Of a DNA stretch of 20,987 bases, positions 7,105 through 15,299 are shown piece by piece. Source of the stretch: JANMZR01 sp031383555 (GTDB lineage Bacteria; Bacteroidota; Bacteroidia; Cytophagales; Spirosomataceae). Made by a program: the position numbers and the translations under genes. The stretch covers positions 1 through 20,987 of the forward strand of contig JANMZR010000449.1 in the NCBI GenBank assembly GCA_031383555.1, read 5' to 3'. The notes below the pieces were generated by a model. That model did not search any database. It saw only the letters and a program-made list of their open reading frames with translations, and was not told the DNA's origin. How positions within the stretch are numbered: position 1 is the first letter of the stretch; each line of letters starts with the position of its first letter.

Positions 7105-7842
7105 TTATTCAAAAAATAAATATACTGTAACCGTATGGCTTTTAAGTTTTTCAATACCATCTAAATAAGATTTAGAGGCATCGGGTAAAAACAAGTTTTT
7201 TAGGCCGTGGCTAAACCTCAGCTCACCTGTAAACTTACCAAACTCAAGATATTGTTCAAACCCAAAGCCATACTCTAGGCAAAAGTCAGCAGTTTTAGTT
7301 GGTAGTTTTGTGATTAGGTTCTTTTGCCCTTTTCTTATATTGGTTTCCACCAAAAAGTTGCCTCCTGCCACCATGTACATGCGTGAGTTTTTCCTCCGTT
7401 CTGACTTGTATTTTAGTAAGACAGGAAATTCAAAGTAATCTAGATCACGACTATTTATAATATTTGGCTTTCCAAATAGCTCATAATCAATCTCTTTGCT
7501 ACTAATATTTATACCGGGAGTTGTTCTTATATCAAAACGTTTATTCAAGTACCTGTTTACTACCAGGCCAACTTTAAATGCAAATTTCGATGGAGAAGTA
7601 ATTGAAATAACTTCATCAGCAGGGAGTAAAAATTTCTCAGAATGTTTTACATTTAGCCTTGAAAAGCCAGTTCCAAAGTAAAAACCAAAGTGAATTTCTT
7701 TATCGTCGTAATTTTCAAGAAAGCGTCTGTTGTAAACCTTTGTTTGTGAAAAAAGTGATAGCTGGGTTAGAATAATGGCAAAGAGAAGACTTATTTTTCG
7801 CCAATGTAAATTGAACTTATACCAAAAGTTAGTGGAATGCAT
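7105..7842 (-). CDS. porT: PorT family protein, type IX secretion component
   Basis: A 245-residue predicted outer-membrane beta-barrel. Residues 16-33 are hydrophobic after a basic stretch and end in FSQ, a likely signal peptide. The mature start RRFLENYDDKEIHFGFYFG and alternating beta-strand pattern up to the aromatic end (VTVYLFFE) fit PorT/SprT of the type IX secretion system, which exports gliding adhesins and enzymes. The ubiE-porT order is one I recall from other Bacteroidota. The ATG start overlaps the end of ubiE by 52 bases in another frame, suggesting translational coupling; no other plausible start precedes the signal peptide. An unrelated outer-membrane beta-barrel family cannot be excluded without a profile search. 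Confidence 0.8.
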   Translation of the reverse strand: MHSTNFWYKFNLHWRKISLLFAIILTQLSLFSQTKVYNRRFLENYDDKEIHFGFYFGTGFSRLNVKHSEKFLLPADEVISITSPSKFAFKVGLVVNRYLNKRFDIRTTPGINISSKEIDYELFGKPNIINSRDLDYFEFPVLLKYKSERRKNSRMYMVAGGNFLVETNIRKGQKNLITKLPTKTADFCLEYGFGFEQYLEFGKFTGELRFSHGLKNLFLPDASKSYLDGIEKLKSHTVTVYLFFE

Positions 7843-8516
7843 TTTGTATTTTTAAATCCTGCTTTTTGAAATATATTTAAAAAATTGTCGCCGTCTGGAA
7901 ATACCTTAACAGAAGCTGGCAAATACGTATAGGCCGATGAATCTTTTGAAACTAATTTGCCAATTGTTGGCATTATATTCTTAAAATAAAAACTAAATAT
8001 TTGCTTCATCGGGAAGCCTTTTGGTTGAGAAAATTCCAAAACCAAACATACACCACCGGTTTGTGTAACTCGATACATGTCAGTAAGACCAGCTAATAAA
8101 TTATCGAAATTACGTACTCCAAAACTAACGATTACGGCATCGAAAGTATTGCTTTCAAAAGGAAGCTTTTCACTATCTGCCACTTGAAGTGTAATAATAT
8201 CTTGCTTATTTTTAGCCTTTATTTTAATTTCTCCAACTGCCAACATACCTTCTGAAATATCAACTCCAATTATTTTCTCAGGATTCAAAGCTAAAGCCTC
8301 AATAGCAAAATCAGCAGTGCCAGAAGCTACGTCCAATATAGTTGTTGGCTTATACTTTTGCAAGAGTCTGATGGCTTTTTTTCGCCAAAGTATATCGATA
8401 CCTAAACTAAAAAAATGATTGAGAAAATCATATTTACCTGAAATGTTATCAAACATTTGAGCTACTTGTTCTTTCTTACCTAGCTCCAGCTCTTTGTAGG
8501 GTACTATTTTTTCCAT
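7791..8516 (-). CDS. ubiE: Demethylmenaquinone methyltransferase UbiE/MenG
   Basis: A 241-residue class I SAM-dependent methyltransferase performing the last C-methylation of menaquinone (and of ubiquinone where that is made). The family signature is complete: M..MFD.I..KYDFLNH..SLGID..WR (21-45), SAM motif I ILDVASGTADF (60-70), the acidic loop VDISEGML (85-92), and VSFGVRNF (130-137), followed by LVLEFS (158-163). The Bacteroidota context points to menaquinone. It sits 24 bases downstream of the SRPBCC gene and overlaps porT, forming a tight operon. Confidence 0.95.
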   Translation of the reverse strand: MEKIVPYKELELGKKEQVAQMFDNISGKYDFLNHFFSLGIDILWRKKAIRLLQKYKPTTILDVASGTADFAIEALALNPEKIIGVDISEGMLAVGEIKIKAKNKQDIITLQVADSEKLPFESNTFDAVIVSFGVRNFDNLLAGLTDMYRVTQTGGVCLVLEFSQPKGFPMKQIFSFYFKNIMPTIGKLVSKDSSAYTYLPASVKVFPDGDNFLNIFQKAGFKNTKCIPLTFGISSIYIGEK

Positions 8517-8540
8517 TTGTAAATTTACGAATTAATTGCT

Positions 8541-9017
8541 TTAGTTTTTGAATTTACCAAATATCTGTTCCACGGCGATAAATCGGTATTGAAACATTTC
8601 ATCAAACTGTTTTTTTACGAAAAGTGCATTAGCAATACTCCCTAATGGACCAAATGGCAGCACATAATCGACTATATCGGTCATTTCAACACCACCCTTT
8701 ATTTCTTTAAAATGATGCTGATGGTGCCACATGGCAAAAGGACCAAAGCGTTGCTCATCAACAAAATACTGATTGTCAACCACATGCGTAATTTCAGTCA
8801 TCCAATCAATTTTAAATCCCATTAATGGCGATACTTTGTAAGTGAATATTTGACCTGGATACATTTTTTGACTAATCAATTGTTGAGAAGTAGTTACAAA
8901 ACCCATATATTTCGGGGTAATTTTCGAAAGATTGGCTGGTGACGAAAAAAAATCCCAAGCAGTTTCCAAACTAACAGGGATTTTCTGTACGAAACTTATG
9001 TTTTTAAATTTTGACAT
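8541..9017 (-). CDS. SRPBCC family (START-like) ligand-binding protein
   Basis: A 158-residue cytoplasmic protein. The start (FVQKIPVSLETAWDFFSSPANLSKITPKYMGF) is typical of the SRPBCC helix-grip fold, in which a long C-terminal helix (about 135-153) closes a hydrophobic pocket. The central part has an unusual WHHQHHF stretch (residues 95-101), common in relatives annotated as cell-division-inhibitor-like or cyclase-like. The ligand is unknown. It is the first gene of the SRPBCC-ubiE-porT run; in other bacteria such proteins are often near quinone or lipid genes, but a link to menaquinone here is only inferred from proximity. Confidence 0.75.
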   Translation of the reverse strand: MSKFKNISFVQKIPVSLETAWDFFSSPANLSKITPKYMGFVTTSQQLISQKMYPGQIFTYKVSPLMGFKIDWMTEITHVVDNQYFVDEQRFGPFAMWHHQHHFKEIKGGVEMTDIVDYVLPFGPLGSIANALFVKKQFDEMFQYRFIAVEQIFGKFKN

Positions 9018-9142
9018 TTTATCGGATTTGGTATGAAATTAAAACTTGTCAAAATGTTAATTTGTTTGAAAGTATTTGAAGCAAAGAAGTTAAGAGGTTT
9101 AAGGAAAACTTTTAAATTGAATTAAGACAAGGGGCATATATC

Positions 9143-9168
9143 TTGGCAAGAACAAGTCCCTTTGCCAA
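9143..9168. terminator. Weak hairpin downstream of the S41 protease gene
   Basis: TTGGCAA (9143-9149) pairs with TTGCCAA (9162-9168) across a 12-base loop, starting 15 bases after the protease stop on the minus strand. No T tract follows directly, so this may be a weak terminator or a transcript-end stabiliser. Confidence 0.3.
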
Positions 9169-9183
9169 TGAGCAAGCACTTTT

Positions 9184-10848
9184 CTACCTTTCAGATAACA
9201 AAGAGGCTTTGCCAAATTGACCCATTGCTTTTTTCAAAACCTCATCGTTTTCGCCCATTATCTGGGAATATTCATTGTTGAGGCCATTTTCATTGGTTTT
9301 TTTATGGAAATAATACCTTGCAATATTAGCCTTGGCTTGTAATTGAATATAGTTTTTTGATACTAATTTATCTTTTTCATTCAATTTTACACCATCATTT
9401 TTGGCCATCATTAATAAATCATTGTATGCTTTATCAGTGATTTCAAAGGTTTTGTAATAGGTGTTGAAATTATATTTCTTCAACAAGTCTTTATTGTTTT
9501 TTACAAAATCAATGGCATAGGTTCTAATGGTACCTTTGCCCCAAATATCGTAAAGCATTGGCGTATAATAGGAGGTATCACGAGGTACAAAAAGGTCTGG
9601 AGTAACCCCGCCTCCATCATATACTATACGGCCACTAGCTGTTTTAAACTTTTGTGATTTGTTGTTTTTAATGCTATCTTCTTTGAAAAATTCACCTGAT
9701 TTAAGCCTAGCTTCGTAGTCCTTTTCGTAACCTTCTTCGTTGCCCATCACATAAGGCTTTTGGACACACCGACCAGAAGGAATATAATACCTCGAAATGG
9801 TTAATCGTAATTCAGAGCCGTCAGAAAGAGTTACTGGCATTTGCACTAAGCCTTTCCCAAACGTCCTTCGGCCAACAATAAGCGCTCTATCATTGTCTTG
9901 AAGTGAGCCTGCCACAATTTCTGAAGCCGAAGCTGAACCTTCATCAACTAATACAACAACTTCGCCTTGCTCAAAAATACCATCGTTCCCAGAAAAAGTT
10001 TTTTTATCATATTGGGTTCCTTTACCATCAGTATAAACAATAAGTTTTTTACCTCCAATAAACTCATCAACCATATCTGTAGCACGGTCCATATATCCAC
10101 CAGGGTTTCCACGCAAATCAAGAACTAACTGTTTCATTCCTTGATTTTTCAATGATTTTAAGGAAGCTTTAAATTCTTTAAAAGTAGTTTCGCTAAACCT
10201 ATCAACTTTAATAAGGCCAGTATTATCGTTAATCATATAGCCAGCACTCACTGAAAATGAAGGGATTCTATCTCTTTTTATGACAAAACTTAGTAAATTT
10301 TTCTGTGAATTTCGCTTGATTAGCAGCTTAACTTCTGAGCCTTGTTTACCTCGTAAAGATTTGAATATGAGCTGACTATTAAGTTTTGGCCCTGTGAGAT
10401 TTGTGGAATCAGCCTTTACTATTTTATCTCCACTTTGAATACCTGCTGCCTCAGACGGACCACCAGAAAGTGGGCTAACTACTACCACACTGTCTTGGTA
10501 AACATTGAATTCAACACCAATTCCATCAAAGCCTGCCTCCAAAGGTGAGCGAGCCAATACTGCATCTGATGAACTAAAATACGATGTGTGAGGATCAAGC
10601 TTTTCGAGCATTTTTGAGATGGAAAAGTCCACCAGGGAGTCGGTGTCAACACTATCAACATACGAGCTTTCTATTAGTGAAAGTACCTCTTTATATTTTG
10701 TATAGCCTTTTATTAATGATCCAATGCGATATTGCCCCCCAAATAAAGTTGCCCCAATAAATAAGCCGGCCGCTAGAGAAAGGCCTATTATTATTGGCAT
10801 TCGAACAGTTCTATCGTTGTTATTGGGTGTATTGTTTATATTATTCAT
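9184..10848 (-). CDS. S41 family C-terminal processing protease (CtpA/Tsp type)
   Basis: A 554-residue envelope serine protease that recognises C-termini. A transmembrane or signal-anchor helix spans residues 18-38, so the protease part is periplasmic. The PDZ domain follows at about 105-185 (FDGIGVEF ... SGDKIVKADS). The catalytic domain shows all the expected residues with correct spacing: Ser307 in EGSASASEI, Asp318 and Lys332 in GRRTFGKGLVQ (Lys is 25 after Ser, as in E. coli Tsp). A LDLRGNPGG motif lies at 243-251. The C-terminal ~150 residues are an extra domain common in Bacteroidota homologues. Candidate substrates are lipoproteins or cell-wall enzymes. It is divergent from ruvX across a tandem-repeat region. 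Confidence 0.93.
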   Translation of the reverse strand: MNNINNTPNNNDRTVRMPIIIGLSLAAGLFIGATLFGGQYRIGSLIKGYTKYKEVLSLIESSYVDSVDTDSLVDFSISKMLEKLDPHTSYFSSSDAVLARSPLEAGFDGIGVEFNVYQDSVVVVSPLSGGPSEAAGIQSGDKIVKADSTNLTGPKLNSQLIFKSLRGKQGSEVKLLIKRNSQKNLLSFVIKRDRIPSFSVSAGYMINDNTGLIKVDRFSETTFKEFKASLKSLKNQGMKQLVLDLRGNPGGYMDRATDMVDEFIGGKKLIVYTDGKGTQYDKKTFSGNDGIFEQGEVVVLVDEGSASASEIVAGSLQDNDRALIVGRRTFGKGLVQMPVTLSDGSELRLTISRYYIPSGRCVQKPYVMGNEEGYEKDYEARLKSGEFFKEDSIKNNKSQKFKTASGRIVYDGGGVTPDLFVPRDTSYYTPMLYDIWGKGTIRTYAIDFVKNNKDLLKKYNFNTYYKTFEITDKAYNDLLMMAKNDGVKLNEKDKLVSKNYIQLQAKANIARYYFHKKTNENGLNNEYSQIMGENDEVLKKAMGQFGKASLLSER

Positions 10849-10873
10849 GTTGTAGGATATTATTAAAGCTTTT

Positions 10874-11161
10874 CTTATTTACAAAACTCAAAAATCTTTA
10901 TTTGTGTCTATTTATTTAGGTTTGGGAAGGTATGATAAAGGGCAAAATCAAGTTCTTCTTGCCCAAAATTCTTATTTACAAAACGCAAAATCTTTATTTG
11001 TATCTATTTATTTAGGTTTGGGAAGGTATGATAAAGATCAAAATCAAGTTCTTCTTGCCCAAACTTCTTATTTACAAAACTCTAAATCTTTATTTGTATC
11101 TGTTTATTTAAGTTTGGGAAGGTGTGATAAAGATCAAATTCAAATTCCTCTTGCCCAAACT
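10874..11161. repeat. Three-copy ~96-bp tandem repeat between divergent genes
   Basis: Units start at 10874, 10971 and 11067, each with CTTATTTACAAAAC, giving spacings of 97 and 96. Units 1 and 2 differ at only about 6 positions; unit 3 is more diverged. Each unit contains TTTGGGAAGG and, ~30 bases later, CTTGCCCAAA, which can pair as an arm of a hairpin. Each also contains a TAnnTTTG match on the plus strand (10917, 11013, 11109). A plus-strand frame (10904-11254) is open only because 96 is a multiple of 3. I do not call it a gene: between units 2 and 3 nearly all changes alter its residues. Together with 50-90 bases of AT-rich flank this fills the 398-bp ctpA-ruvX gap. Confidence 0.9.
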
Positions 11162-11234
11162 GAAATAAATCAAATAAAGTTAACATATATTATAATTGGA
11201 ATATCAATATTACAAGATTTTAGGCCTCATTTTG

Positions 11235-11242
11235 TAACTTTG
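11235..11242 (+). promoter_or_regulatory. Candidate -7 element (TAACTTTG) right before ruvX
   Basis: TAACTTTG matches TAnnTTTG and ends 4 bases before the ATG of ruvX. If used, transcription would begin at or next to the start codon, giving a leaderless or nearly leaderless mRNA. No -33 TTTG is seen at the right distance. Confidence 0.45.
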
Positions 11243-11246
11243 TGGT

Positions 11247-11675
11247 ATGGCTAGAATATTTGCAATTGATTATGGACATAAACGTGTTGGATTGGCAGTA
11301 ACCGACCCTTTGAAAATAATCGCTTCCAGTTTAGAAACAATTTCACCAAAAGAATTATTGCCTTATTTGAAAAAATATTTACAAAAAGAACAAGTAGAAA
11401 CTATAGTTGTGGGCATGCCTACCAGATTGGATGGAACAGATACTAATATTACAGCTTTTGTAAAAGGGTTAACAAAATCGTTAAAAGATACTTTTCCTGA
11501 GGTAGAAATTCTAAATCATGACGAACGATTTACCTCAAAACTAGCTTTAAAGTCGATGATTGATTCGGGTTCATCCAAAAAAGATAGACGTTTAAAAGGA
11601 AATATCGATATGGTGTCAGCCACCATAATATTACAGTCATATATGGAAAGTGTTGAATTACAAAGTAAATATTAA
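11247..11675 (+). CDS. ruvX: Holliday junction resolvase-like protein RuvX (YqgF)
   Basis: A 142-residue RNase H-fold nuclease. In the family it processes pre-16S rRNA ends and has been linked to Holliday-junction resolution. The start ARIFAIDYGHKRVGLAVTDP carries the first acidic catalytic residue (Asp8) and the YqgF motif. TIVVGMPTRLDGT (54-66), HDERFTS (93-99) and the C-terminal NIDMVSATIILQSYM with Asp120 complete the pattern. Length is normal. def follows 146 bases downstream on the same strand, a common neighbour in Bacteroidota. Its 5' side faces the tandem repeat region. Confidence 0.93.
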   Translation: MARIFAIDYGHKRVGLAVTDPLKIIASSLETISPKELLPYLKKYLQKEQVETIVVGMPTRLDGTDTNITAFVKGLTKSLKDTFPEVEILNHDERFTSKLALKSMIDSGSSKKDRRLKGNIDMVSATIILQSYMESVELQSKY

Positions 11676-11821
11676 GGATTGAGTGTAAACTTCAACCCCT
11701 AGATGCCCGCTTTCGTGTTGAGGGAGGTAGCTTTTTGCCACTGAGCTTAAAATTATTGACCCAGGAAAAATTTAGAAGTAGACTAAGTTTATTAATTAAA
11801 AAATAAAATAGAAATAGAACA

Positions 11822-12394
11822 ATGATATTACCAATTGTGGCTTATGGTGACCCAATATTAAGAAAAGAGGCCAAATTTATCGAGAAAAATGAAATTGATT
11901 TGGAAAATCTGGTAGCCAATATGTACGAAACCATGTATGAAGCGGCTGGTGTTGGTTTGGCGGCGCCACAAATAGGACTTGACATACGGCTATTTATTGT
12001 TGACGGGCAACCCCTCAACGACAAAGAAACTGAGCAAGATGAGGATCAAAGTTTGATTGGTTTCAAAAAAGTATTTATAAATGCCGAAATATTGGAGGAA
12101 GATGGTGACGACTGGCCTTTTGAAGAAGGCTGTTTGAGTATTCCAGGTATTAGGGCTGATGTATATCGACCAGAAAAAGTAACTATACGCTATTTTGATA
12201 TGGATTGGGTGGAATATACTGAAACCTATATTGGTATAGCAGCTCGTATAATACAGCATGAATATGACCATATCGATGGTATATTATTTACCGATTATTT
12301 GCCCCCATTGAAAAAAAGAATGCTTAAAAATAAATTGGCTGATATTACAAAAGGAAATGTTTCGGTTGATTATAAAATGAAGTTTTTGAGGTAG
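11822..12394 (+). CDS. def: Peptide deformylase
   Basis: A 190-residue metalloenzyme that removes the formyl group from the N-terminus of new proteins. All three metal/catalytic motifs are intact: GVGLAAPQ (43-50), EGCLS (102-106; Cys104 binds metal) and HEYDH (146-150; His146, His150 bind metal and Glu147 is catalytic). An acidic insertion (KETEQDEDQ, about 68-76) between motifs 1 and 2 is usual in Bacteroidota. The gene runs directly into the convergent lptD: one base separates the two stop codons. Confidence 0.97.
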   Translation: MILPIVAYGDPILRKEAKFIEKNEIDLENLVANMYETMYEAAGVGLAAPQIGLDIRLFIVDGQPLNDKETEQDEDQSLIGFKKVFINAEILEEDGDDWPFEEGCLSIPGIRADVYRPEKVTIRYFDMDWVEYTETYIGIAARIIQHEYDHIDGILFTDYLPPLKKRMLKNKLADITKGNVSVDYKMKFLR

Positions 12395-12395
12395 G

Positions 12396-15251
12396 TTAAT
12401 AATTCACAAAACCACTTGGCGAACCTCTTTTAGCCAACTTTAATTCTTGAAGAATTGATGATCGGGCCCGGATTTCAAATGAATAGGCTCCTCCCCTACC
12501 TCCGTATGCAATTGGCGTCCAGTTGAGGTTCATTTGCCAGCAATGTAAGTCACGGGTGATGGCTAAATTAGTGTAGGTAAGCGAATGAGACACAAAATCA
12601 TAGCCAGAGTTATAAGTCATTTTCCACTTTTCGGTAAGGCTCAAATCGCCATTAAAAGTAAGCGCTTGCACCACTTGACTTTTGGCAAAACCAATTTTAG
12701 TGTAGTTAAAGTTATAGCTTAATTGCAGCGACCAAGGTATGCTAAAGTCGACATATAAATCAGGGTTTTTGTTTATAAATTCTATTTGCTCATCGGTTGC
12801 ATTCTCACTTTTTTTCTTTTTTTCGGCTTTTTTAGGCTGAAAATTTGTGCTCAATGCAAAGTTAAAATTTGCCATTGAGGCCAATCCTTTTCCCTCGCTT
12901 ACTAAAAATTTATTTTGCCTTCTACCCGTCGAAAAAGGGTCATCTTTATTATAATAATACTTGTCCTTGTCAGTATAAGAATACGGGTCTAAAGTGGCTC
13001 CTGCATTTATATTAAATTTCTTAAAAAGTTGGGAATTGGCACTAATACTAATGGTGGAAAGATTGAAGGAATCGGCAAGAAAATTATAGCCACCATTTAA
13101 GCTAAGGTTGTCCAAAAGTGAAATTTTCTCCACATCTTTTTTAGCAGTATCTGATTTTGCCTTTAACTTAGCTTCAATGGTATTGGCTATTGAAAAATTA
13201 GCCGAACCTACTTGTCCAATAGAAGAACTCGCTCCAACATAGCTGGAAAGCCTTCTAGTATCCCCTCGTTCATTAATTTGTACCGTTTGAAATTGACCCT
13301 TTTTGGGATCAGAAAAGTCAGGTGAATAGGAGAAACTTAAAGAGGGCGCCATTGTATGCCTAATGGCTTCCATGCGACCTTTTTTAAATCGGAAGGTTCC
13401 AAAAACTCGGGTGTTCATACTTGCGTTAAAGCTGTAAGCATTTACTGGATAAAAACCAATACCACGAGTCGTATCAATTTTCACATAAAGCGTATCTTGT
13501 TCAGTGATATTCGAATATTTTAACTTTTTGGTATATACATTGCCTTGCATACTTACACTTGGTGTAAAGTTTAAGTACTTTAATATCTTGAAGTTAGGTA
13601 GCGTAATTGGTATTTGATAATTAACTTGCGGCTGTGATTGGTTCCAAATTTGCTCCCAATATTTGAACACATTTACCCCCACTTTTTGGTTGTAATAGGG
13701 ATCTAAATTAAACTTTTTATCATATTCCGTTTTAGGCGTTACAGGAGCAACTAATACTGATTTATAAATTCTGTATTCACCATAACCACTCGTTTGTTGG
13801 GTACGAATATCATTAGTCAAGTCAACATTACCATTCATAGAAAAACCTACTCTAAAAGTCTCATACCAAGCCTCTTTTACTGCATTTTTTCTTTTGAGAG
13901 GTGTAAATTGGTTAATGGATAAATTAGTGCCTAGCCCTCCCTGGTATACTCCAGTAACCATATTTTGAGAGATCCTGAAATTGGTTCCCGCTGTAGCAAT
14001 ATTGCCAAAAGTTTTATTATAAGAAACAGATGAATTGGACGTACTTTGCAAATATTGTTGCGTATTTACAGCCTGCCTTGTGCCAAAGCCTGTACTTTGT
14101 AAACCAACTGATGCTGAGAAACTTGAAGTACCTCTTGGCACTGGCGAATGGCTCCAGTCTAAACGAAAATCTTTAGCCGCAGGGTTTACCGAGTCGATAT
14201 ATTCATCACCTGTTTTGTTTTTATTGAAGCGAAAGTTCAAAGTACCGCTGTACCTGTACTTTTTAGCATATTGACTTTGGATACCCAAGCCCCAGCCACC
14301 TTTGGAATAAATATCACCAATTACAGCAGTTGTAATGTGCTCATTTACAACAAAATAATAACCACCTTCTCGCAGAAAAAAGCCTCTGCCATTGGGTTCC
14401 TCTCCATAGGTAGGCATGAGTATGCCTGAGCGACCTGTCATTTTGGGTTGGTAAAATGGGAAGAAACCAAAAGGGAATTTAATAGGCAAAGGCACGTTGC
14501 CAACTACAAATGTGAAGGGCCCAGCAATAATAGATTTATTGCCATTTTTTCCATTTACCATCTTTATTTTTGTGGCTAAAATATTAAAGTGAGGATGCTC
14601 CAAATCGCAAGTTGTATAGGTTGCGTTGGTCAAATACATGTTTTCTTCCTCATCTTTTTTTACTCTTTCCCCTTGCACATAACCCTCGTTTTGAGCTGTG
14701 ATAATGGCTCTTATAAGTCCACGGCGGCTTTTGAAATTATATTTTACAGTGTCAGCATTATAGCTCGTACCATCTTGTGTGAATATTGGATAACCAACTT
14801 TCTTTTTAGTAGTACTATCTGTTTTGCCCACCGCAAAAACCTCATTACTTTTCCAATTGAGGGTAATAAACTCAGCTTCCAACTGAATATCACCATAAAC
14901 AACTTTCGAATTGCCAAATAAATAAAGTGTCTGATTTTCCTCATCAATAATGGAAGAGTCTCTGGCTGAGTACTGTACTGTGGTCTGCAAATCACCTTTA
15001 ACGGTATCAGCGACTGCTATTTTTAGGCTGCTTAAACTGTCTTTTTGGTTTATTATTTTTGTAGAATCTACTGACCTAATATTTGAGAGCGGTTGGGTAG
15101 AATTATTCGTATTGGATATTGTTGTAGTTGCTTTAATAGGAGGCTTTTTACCTTTAAATATCTGACTATTAATTGCACTCGAAAAGCAAATGATTGTGAA
15201 AATCATTAAACTGAAACGGGCTATTAATAATTGTACTTTTTGTTGCATCAT
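12396..15251 (-). CDS. lptD: LPS-assembly outer-membrane protein LptD (OstA-like)
   Basis: A 951-residue outer-membrane protein that inserts lipopolysaccharide into the outer leaflet. Residues 8-30 are a signal peptide (FSLMIFTIICFSSAINSQ). A Ser/Thr-rich linker follows, then an OstA/LptA-like jellyroll at about 95-230 (YLFGNSKVVYGDIQLEAEFI, SYNADTVKYNFKSRRGLI), and a long beta-barrel to the aromatic C-terminus, with GRSGILMPTYGE and the repeated aromatic strands typical of LptD. The MM start leaves ATG at 15251 or 15248. The divergent amidase gene begins 96 bases away, with abutting candidate promoter boxes between. Bacteroidota LptD is longer than the ~780 residues of E. coli LptD. Confidence 0.9.
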   Translation of the reverse strand: MMQQKVQLLIARFSLMIFTIICFSSAINSQIFKGKKPPIKATTTISNTNNSTQPLSNIRSVDSTKIINQKDSLSSLKIAVADTVKGDLQTTVQYSARDSSIIDEENQTLYLFGNSKVVYGDIQLEAEFITLNWKSNEVFAVGKTDSTTKKKVGYPIFTQDGTSYNADTVKYNFKSRRGLIRAIITAQNEGYVQGERVKKDEEENMYLTNATYTTCDLEHPHFNILATKIKMVNGKNGNKSIIAGPFTFVVGNVPLPIKFPFGFFPFYQPKMTGRSGILMPTYGEEPNGRGFFLREGGYYFVVNEHITTAVIGDIYSKGGWGLGIQSQYAKKYRYSGTLNFRFNKNKTGDEYIDSVNPAAKDFRLDWSHSPVPRGTSSFSASVGLQSTGFGTRQAVNTQQYLQSTSNSSVSYNKTFGNIATAGTNFRISQNMVTGVYQGGLGTNLSINQFTPLKRKNAVKEAWYETFRVGFSMNGNVDLTNDIRTQQTSGYGEYRIYKSVLVAPVTPKTEYDKKFNLDPYYNQKVGVNVFKYWEQIWNQSQPQVNYQIPITLPNFKILKYLNFTPSVSMQGNVYTKKLKYSNITEQDTLYVKIDTTRGIGFYPVNAYSFNASMNTRVFGTFRFKKGRMEAIRHTMAPSLSFSYSPDFSDPKKGQFQTVQINERGDTRRLSSYVGASSSIGQVGSANFSIANTIEAKLKAKSDTAKKDVEKISLLDNLSLNGGYNFLADSFNLSTISISANSQLFKKFNINAGATLDPYSYTDKDKYYYNKDDPFSTGRRQNKFLVSEGKGLASMANFNFALSTNFQPKKAEKKKKSENATDEQIEFINKNPDLYVDFSIPWSLQLSYNFNYTKIGFAKSQVVQALTFNGDLSLTEKWKMTYNSGYDFVSHSLTYTNLAITRDLHCWQMNLNWTPIAYGGRGGAYSFEIRARSSILQELKLAKRGSPSGFVNY

Positions 15252-15291
15252 TAATTATCGACCTTCATATATTTAATACAGAAGATATATT

Positions 15292-15299
15292 TATCTTTG
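15292..15299 (+). promoter_or_regulatory. Candidate -7 element (TATCTTTG) for the amidase operon
   Basis: TATCTTTG matches TAnnTTTG, 48 bases before the amidase ATG. It directly abuts the oppositely oriented box of lptD at 15300-15307. Confidence 0.55.

Noticed and set aside
10874..11161. CRISPR array
   Set aside because: Units are ~96 bp and contiguous, with no unique spacers and no cas genes nearby.
10904..11254. 116-codon plus-strand frame over the tandem repeat, called as a gene
   Set aside because: It is open because the unit length is a multiple of 3. Changes between copies alter nearly every affected residue in this frame, it has a GTG start inside the repeat, and it runs into ruvX.
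11676..11821. Possible RNA gene or riboswitch between ruvX and def
   Set aside because: No tRNA-like cloverleaf, no known riboswitch core and no strong stem was found in the 146 bases.
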